Source of the DNA: JBBKXJ01 sp037969395
GTDB lineage: Bacteria > Pseudomonadota > Gammaproteobacteria > Pseudomonadales > JAUIET01
Length of the DNA: 64,000 nucleotides
Reading direction: 5' to 3'
Assembly (NCBI GenBank): GCA_037969395.1
Contig: JBBKXJ010000257.1
Coordinates: 1 to 64,000, forward strand
The translations under genes were made by a program, and so were the position numbers. The notes under the pieces are model-generated. The model was not told the DNA's origin. It did no database searches and saw only the letters and a list, made by a program, of their open reading frames with translations. Shown piece after piece: positions 60,326-64,000 of the stretch (positions are counted from its first letter, which is position 1; every line of letters begins with the position of its first letter).

Positions 60326-61156
60326 ATGCTGCTTCGCTTCACAAAAATGCACGGTCTGGGCAACGATTTCGTTGTGATTGATCGTCTCTCCCAGCACGTT
60401 AGGTTAACTAAAGGCCTGGTAAAGCGTTTGGCTGACCGCCGTTTCGGCATCGGCTTCGATCAACTGCTGGTGGTTGATCATCCGCACGATCCTGACGTCG
60501 ATTTCCGCTACAGCATATATAACAGCGACGGCAGCGAAGTGGCCCAATGCGGCAACGGCGCACGCTGTTTTGCCAGGTACGTGACCGACAAACGCCTCAC
60601 CGGCCGCAACCCCATTCGGGTGGAAACCAATGCCGGCTTACTCGAACTGCAAATAAGGAAAGACCAACAGGTGCGCGTTAATATGGGCGTACCCGAGCTA
60701 GAGCCGCAGCGCGTGCCGTTTCTCGCACCGCAACGCGCTTTAACATATACGTTAGAAGCTGGCGGTCGACAGTTCGAGCTAAGCGCCGTGTCACTGGGTA
60801 ATCCACACGCCGTTATCGTGGTCGACGACTGCGCCAACACGCCGGTAATTGAGCTGGGCCAACACATCGGTGCGCACGCAGACTTCCCGCAAGGGGTTAA
60901 CGTTGGCTTTATGCAAGTGCTGAATCGAGACAATTTTGAGTTACGCGTGTTCGAACGCGGCGCCGGCGAAACCCTGGCCTGCGGCAGCGGTGCCTGCGCC
61001 GCCATGGTCGCCGGCAATACCCGCGGCTTGCTTGCCAACAAGGCAAACGCTCACATGAAAGGGGGCCTGCTGCAATTGGAGTGGCGAGGCGAGGGTGAAC
61101 CGGTGTTTATGACTGGCCCGGCCACTACCGTTTACGAAGGACACATACGTATATGA
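60326..61156 (+). CDS. dapF: Diaminopimelate epimerase
   Basis: Cofactor-free epimerase making meso-diaminopimelate, 276 residues. The two catalytic cysteines are Cys75 in AQCGNGARCFARY and Cys219 in LACGSGACAA. The N-terminal FTKMHGLGNDFVVID is standard. The gene's stop overlaps the start of the DUF484 gene by four bases. The run dapF-DUF484-xerC-HAD is the same as in Pseudomonas and enterobacteria. Confidence 0.96.
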   Translation: MLLRFTKMHGLGNDFVVIDRLSQHVRLTKGLVKRLADRRFGIGFDQLLVVDHPHDPDVDFRYSIYNSDGSEVAQCGNGARCFARYVTDKRLTGRNPIRVETNAGLLELQIRKDQQVRVNMGVPELEPQRVPFLAPQRALTYTLEAGGRQFELSAVSLGNPHAVIVVDDCANTPVIELGQHIGAHADFPQGVNVGFMQVLNRDNFELRVFERGAGETLACGSGACAAMVAGNTRGLLANKANAHMKGGLLQLEWRGEGEPVFMTGPATTVYEGHIRI

Positions 61157-61851
61157 ACACATCGATTTCGGCACATAAGAAAATAACCGTGACCGCCGAA
61201 CAGGTAGCCGATTTTCTGCAGGAAAATCCTGACTTTTTCTCGCGTCGACCCGGCTTGCTGTGCGACCTGACCTTACCTCATCAGCGCGGTCAAGCCGTGT
61301 CGTTAGTAGAACGGCAGGTCGCTCTTTTGCGTGAGCGCAATATTGATATGCGCCGGCGGCTGGCTGAGCTGCTGGAGAATGCCAACGCCAACAATGAGCT
61401 ATTCGAGAATACCCGCCAACTGGTGCTGGATCTTATTGAGGCGAGATCGCTGGTTGAGCTAACCGAGGCGCTGCAGCGCAGCCTCAGGCATGACTTCCAC
61501 GTTGAGTTGCAATGCTTATGCTTGCTGACCGAACAGCAACAATCGCTGCCGTCAACTGTGCGCTGCGTCAGCCGTGAGCAGGCGCAGGCTGCTATCGGCA
61601 ATCTGCTAACGGCACAGCAGGTTGTGTGCGGCGTACTGCGCGAGCAAGAGCTGGCGTTTTTATTTGGCGATGCAGCGACCAGCGTAGGGTCAGCAGCCGT
61701 TATCCCTCTGCTGGCTGAAAAGCATATCGGCGTGCTGGCGGTAGGCAGTAAAGATCCTCTGCATTTTCAGTCGGGCATGGGTACACTATTTTTAAACTAC
61801 ATCGCGGAAATGCTCAACCGCACTGTGCCGCAGTTTCTGCCACCGGAATAG
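61153..61851 (+). CDS. DUF484 family (GAF-like) protein
   Basis: A 232-residue cytoplasmic protein. The N-terminus has VADFLQENPDFFSRRPGLL and LPHQRGQAVSLVERQVALLR, both highly typical of DUF484, followed by a coiled-coil and a GAF-like domain (VIPLLAEKHIGVLAVGSKD, FLNYIAEMLNRTVPQF). Its function is unknown; its gene sits between dapF and xerC in most gammaproteobacteria. It overlaps dapF by four bases and lies four bases before xerC. Confidence 0.92.
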   Translation: MNTSISAHKKITVTAEQVADFLQENPDFFSRRPGLLCDLTLPHQRGQAVSLVERQVALLRERNIDMRRRLAELLENANANNELFENTRQLVLDLIEARSLVELTEALQRSLRHDFHVELQCLCLLTEQQQSLPSTVRCVSREQAQAAIGNLLTAQQVVCGVLREQELAFLFGDAATSVGSAAVIPLLAEKHIGVLAVGSKDPLHFQSGMGTLFLNYIAEMLNRTVPQFLPPE

Positions 61852-61855
61852 TTCA

Positions 61856-62758
61856 ATGTTGCAGCAAGATGTCGACGATTTTCTTGGCTACCTGCAACAT
61901 AACCGCGCGCTGTCTAAACATACGCTGAGCAGCTACCGACGCGACCTCGCCAAACTTACGAAATTTTGCGCTGAGCGCGAGCTAGGCGATAGCGCGCAGC
62001 TGCAGTCCGGCGACGTGCGTGATTTTATCGCTGGCGAACACCGCAGGGGGTTGTCGGGCCGGAGTATTCAGCGCCTGCTGTCTGCGCTGCGTTCGTTGTA
62101 TCGGCATTTGAATAAAGTGCATGGCTTAAAGCATAATCCGGCCGCAGGCGTGCAAGCGCCCAAAGCGGCTCGCCTGCTACCCAGGGCGGTCGAAGTCGAC
62201 GAACTACAGCACTTCCTCAATTTGCCAACCGATAGCTGGATAGGCTGCCGTGATCGCGCGATGTTTGAGCTGCTCTACTCTTCCGGCTTGCGCCTTGATG
62301 AACTTGTTAGCCTTAATCGCGCCGAATTGAATCTGAGCGAGGGCAGAGCTGAAGTCAAGGTAGCCCACGGCAAAGGCGACAAGGCGCGCGTTGTGCCGGT
62401 GGGCAGCATCGCCTGCGGCGCGTTACGAGACTGGCTTAAGCGTCGCGCTGAGCACGAGGCAGAGGAGGAGCAGGCAGTTTTTATCAGTCAGCGCGGCCAG
62501 CGCATTAGCCCGCGCAGTGTGCAGGCGCGGCTGCGTTACTGGAGCCAGCGTCAGGGCTTACGACAAAGCCTGCATCCGCATATGTTACGCCATTCTTTCG
62601 CCAGTCATCTGTTACAGTCGAGCGGTGATTTGCGCTCCTTGCAAGAAATGCTGGGCCACGCCAATATCGCTACCACACAGATTTACACCCACCTCGACTA
62701 TCAACACCTGGCGGCGGTTTACGATAAAGCCCATCCACGCGCCAGCAGGAAGAAATAA
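61856..62758 (+). CDS. xerC: Tyrosine recombinase XerC
   Basis: A 300-residue site-specific recombinase that, with XerD, resolves chromosome dimers at dif. The N-terminal SAM-like domain contains LSKHTLSSYRRDLAKL. The catalytic residues are Arg146 (SSGLRLDELVSL), Lys173 (HGKGDKAR), His242 and Arg245 (HPHMLRHSFASHLL), His268 (LGHANIATTQIYTH) and the nucleophile Tyr277. Length and complete active site indicate a functional enzyme. It is in operon with dapF, DUF484 and the HAD gene, whose ATG follows its stop directly. No dif site was recognised nearby. Confidence 0.95.
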   Translation: MLQQDVDDFLGYLQHNRALSKHTLSSYRRDLAKLTKFCAERELGDSAQLQSGDVRDFIAGEHRRGLSGRSIQRLLSALRSLYRHLNKVHGLKHNPAAGVQAPKAARLLPRAVEVDELQHFLNLPTDSWIGCRDRAMFELLYSSGLRLDELVSLNRAELNLSEGRAEVKVAHGKGDKARVVPVGSIACGALRDWLKRRAEHEAEEEQAVFISQRGQRISPRSVQARLRYWSQRQGLRQSLHPHMLRHSFASHLLQSSGDLRSLQEMLGHANIATTQIYTHLDYQHLAAVYDKAHPRASRKK

Positions 62759-63472
62759 ATGGCTCGCGTACAGTTACTCACCTTCGACCTGGACGACACA
62801 CTGTGGGAAGTACACCCGGTATTAGTTGCGGCCGAGCGCAGCGTTACCCGGTTTTTACAGAGCAACTGCCCGCTGGTGCTGGAGAGATTAAAAACCGAGG
62901 ACTTTATCGAATTGCGTCGCAAGCTGTTTGCCACCGAGCCCGAGTTACGCCATCAAATTAGCCAACTGCGAATTCGCGCCATGCAAATTGCTCTGCAGCA
63001 AAGCGGTTATGACGAAGCGCAGGCACAGCGATTGTCGCTGCAGGCATTTGAGGTATTTATTGAAGCACGTCATGCGGTGGCCTATTTCGATGGCGTGGTC
63101 GACAGCCTTGAGAGTTTGCACAGTCAATATCAACTGGGCGTGTTAACCAACGGCAACGCCGACATCAACCGGCTGGCTATCAAATCCTATTTCAAGTTTG
63201 CCATTGCGGCAGAACATATCAACGCCAGTAAGCCAGCGCCTGACCATTTTCATAAGGCCATGCAGCTGTCAGGTGCCAGTGCCGAACAGATGATTCATAT
63301 TGGCGATCATCCCGAGCACGACATCTACGGCGCACAGCAGCTTGGTATCAAGACTATTTGGGTCAACTTGAATAATCAGAAATGGCCGGATGCCGAGCCG
63401 CCAACGGCAGAAGTACGAAAGTTTTCTGAACTGGCGACAACGGTTGCGAAAATTGGAAACAGTGATAAATAA
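62759..63472 (+). CDS. HAD-superfamily hydrolase (YigB-like)
   Basis: A 237-residue HAD phosphatase with a helical cap. Motif I is FDLDDTLWE with the nucleophile Asp10 and general acid Asp12, motif II is LGVLTNGNAD, the motif III Lys lies in INASKPAPD, and motif IV is HIGDHPEHDIYGAQQLG. Homologues beside xerC (YigB in E. coli) dephosphorylate FMN and other small phosphates. The ATG begins right after the xerC stop. Confidence 0.92.
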   Translation: MARVQLLTFDLDDTLWEVHPVLVAAERSVTRFLQSNCPLVLERLKTEDFIELRRKLFATEPELRHQISQLRIRAMQIALQQSGYDEAQAQRLSLQAFEVFIEARHAVAYFDGVVDSLESLHSQYQLGVLTNGNADINRLAIKSYFKFAIAAEHINASKPAPDHFHKAMQLSGASAEQMIHIGDHPEHDIYGAQQLGIKTIWVNLNNQKWPDAEPPTAEVRKFSELATTVAKIGNSDK

Positions 63473-63531
63473 CGTGAAGGCAGTACTGCGCACACGGTCA
63501 TTTTAAATTACCGCATGCACTCGCTTTTATA

Positions 63532-63807
63532 TTAAATGGGCTGGCTGCCATAATTACTGGTTGGCTTACGCGGCGGGTCGGCGCGTAAATTTGCCTCTAC
63601 TCGCGTGATTTTACCGCCTTCTGCGAGAAATGCTTCTATCTCGCTCTGCAGCTGAGCGCGAACCGGATCACGTGCTGCCACGGTGCGGCCTTCTGCCCAG
63701 TCATCTTTGTATGCATCGACCGGCACATCCGATTTTTTGGCTTTGGTCATTTTGGCTTTCGTGGCTTTAACTTTGGTCGCCTTAGCCTTAATTGCTTTCC
63801 CTTTCAT
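63532..63807 (-). CDS. SutA-like RNA polymerase-associated protein with basic N-terminus
   Basis: A 91-residue protein from ATG 63807, with GGGGA six bases upstream. The C-terminal half (EIEAFLAEGGKITRVEANL, then ADPPRKPTSNYGSQPI) closely resembles what I recall of the end of Pseudomonas SutA, a slow-growth factor that binds RNA polymerase. SutA has an acidic N-terminal arm, whereas residues 1-25 here are Lys/Ala/Thr-rich (KAKATKVKATKAKMTKAKK), more like a histone H1 or AlgP tail. Its position beside the dapF-xerC-HAD block also recalls sutA. The family call is by eye. Confidence 0.65.
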   Translation of the reverse strand: MKGKAIKAKATKVKATKAKMTKAKKSDVPVDAYKDDWAEGRTVAARDPVRAQLQSEIEAFLAEGGKITRVEANLRADPPRKPTSNYGSQPI

Positions 63808-63937
63808 AATGTTCCCCGTTGAATCTGAGCAATCGCTCGTTTAAATTGGCCTTATATTTATAGTTGACGACCACGGGTTTGCAATTATTCAGGGGCGTTG
63901 AATTGCTCCAGCGTGTAAAAAACGTGATTCACGACTG

Positions 63938-63963
63938 CAAAGTGTGCGCTACCGCACACTTTG
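63938..63963. repeat. 11-bp inverted repeat near the right edge
   Basis: CAAAGTGTGCG (63938-63948) and CGCACACTTTG (63953-63963) are perfect complements around a four-base loop. The hairpin precedes a possible start codon by about 35 bases. It could be a leader hairpin or an operator; no T-run of terminator length follows. Confidence 0.55.
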
Positions 63964-63985
63964 TTATCGAAAATTTGCTTGTAGC

Positions 63986-63999
63986 AAGGTGGGAAAATG
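63986..63999 (+). promoter_or_regulatory. Ribosome-binding site and start codon of a gene leaving the window
   Basis: AAGGTGGG at 63986-63993 is well spaced before ATG 63997-63999, which is followed by one last base of the window. This suggests that a rightward gene begins here, but nothing of its product can be read. Confidence 0.4.
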
Positions 64000-64000
64000 A

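Noticed and set aside
63892..63907. Sigma-54 promoter near the right edge
   Set aside because: GG-N10-GC and TTGCT are present, but only two of six bases of the -24 element match; seven of eleven overall is too weak.

Overview
The window looks like chromosomal DNA of a gammaproteobacterium near Pseudomonas and the marine Cellvibrionales-type lineages. The argument is gene content and order. The block argH / algZ / algR / hemC / hemD / hemX / hemY, the block trxA-rho-ubiD, and the block lptM-lysA-dapF-DUF484-xerC-HAD with a SutA-like gene all recall Pseudomonas, as does Rsd/AlgQ near an FKBP isomerase and DsbB. A PEP-CTERM protein points away from Pseudomonas proper, toward environmental or marine relatives. 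No rRNA, tRNA, transposon, prophage or CRISPR was seen; this is mostly core genome with a few lineage-specific genes.

Region 1 (1-24.6 kb) is a long phosphate and polyphosphate neighbourhood. It holds exopolyphosphatase (cut by the left edge), a methyltransferase, PhoB-PhoR, a tandem pair of CorC/CNNM membrane proteins, a DUF47 protein with a Pit phosphate transporter, and a P-loop protein convergent with an FHA-like/calcineurin phosphoesterase fusion. It continues with Ppk1, a CYTH-like/CHAD protein overlapping a ParA ATPase gene, a histidine phosphatase, a two-domain PPK2 (polyphosphate:AMP phosphotransferase) and a 2-phosphoglycerate-kinase-like protein. An oxidoreductase and a lipoprotein-GntR-ABC operon interrupt it at 4.3-8.0 kb. 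The CHAD-ParA pair inside this set is the best candidate for an undescribed system: positioning or partition of polyphosphate granules.

Region 2 (24.6-44.7 kb) is mixed housekeeping and envelope functions: moaA; lemA with an M48 protease and a TIGR01777 epimerase; a YpfJ-type metalloprotease; a RodZ-like protein; DUF188; a small lipoprotein; a DUF1631-like protein; a MATE exporter; an SDR; a PEP-CTERM protein behind a probable sigma-54 promoter; gshA-acpH; a FliL-like protein; dsbB; rsd; a WD40 lipoprotein; an FKBP isomerase; DUF4124 and TIGR02444 proteins.

Region 3 (44.7-64 kb) carries a VTT/flavin disulfide reductase fusion, trxA, rho, ubiD, the haem genes hemC-D-X-Y read leftward, algZ-algR read leftward, then argH and lptM-lysA-dapF-DUF484-xerC-HAD read rightward, and a SutA-like gene. 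A noncoding array of about ten 23-bp units lies between algR and hemC.

All names rest on reading motifs and gene order by eye; no database search was run.
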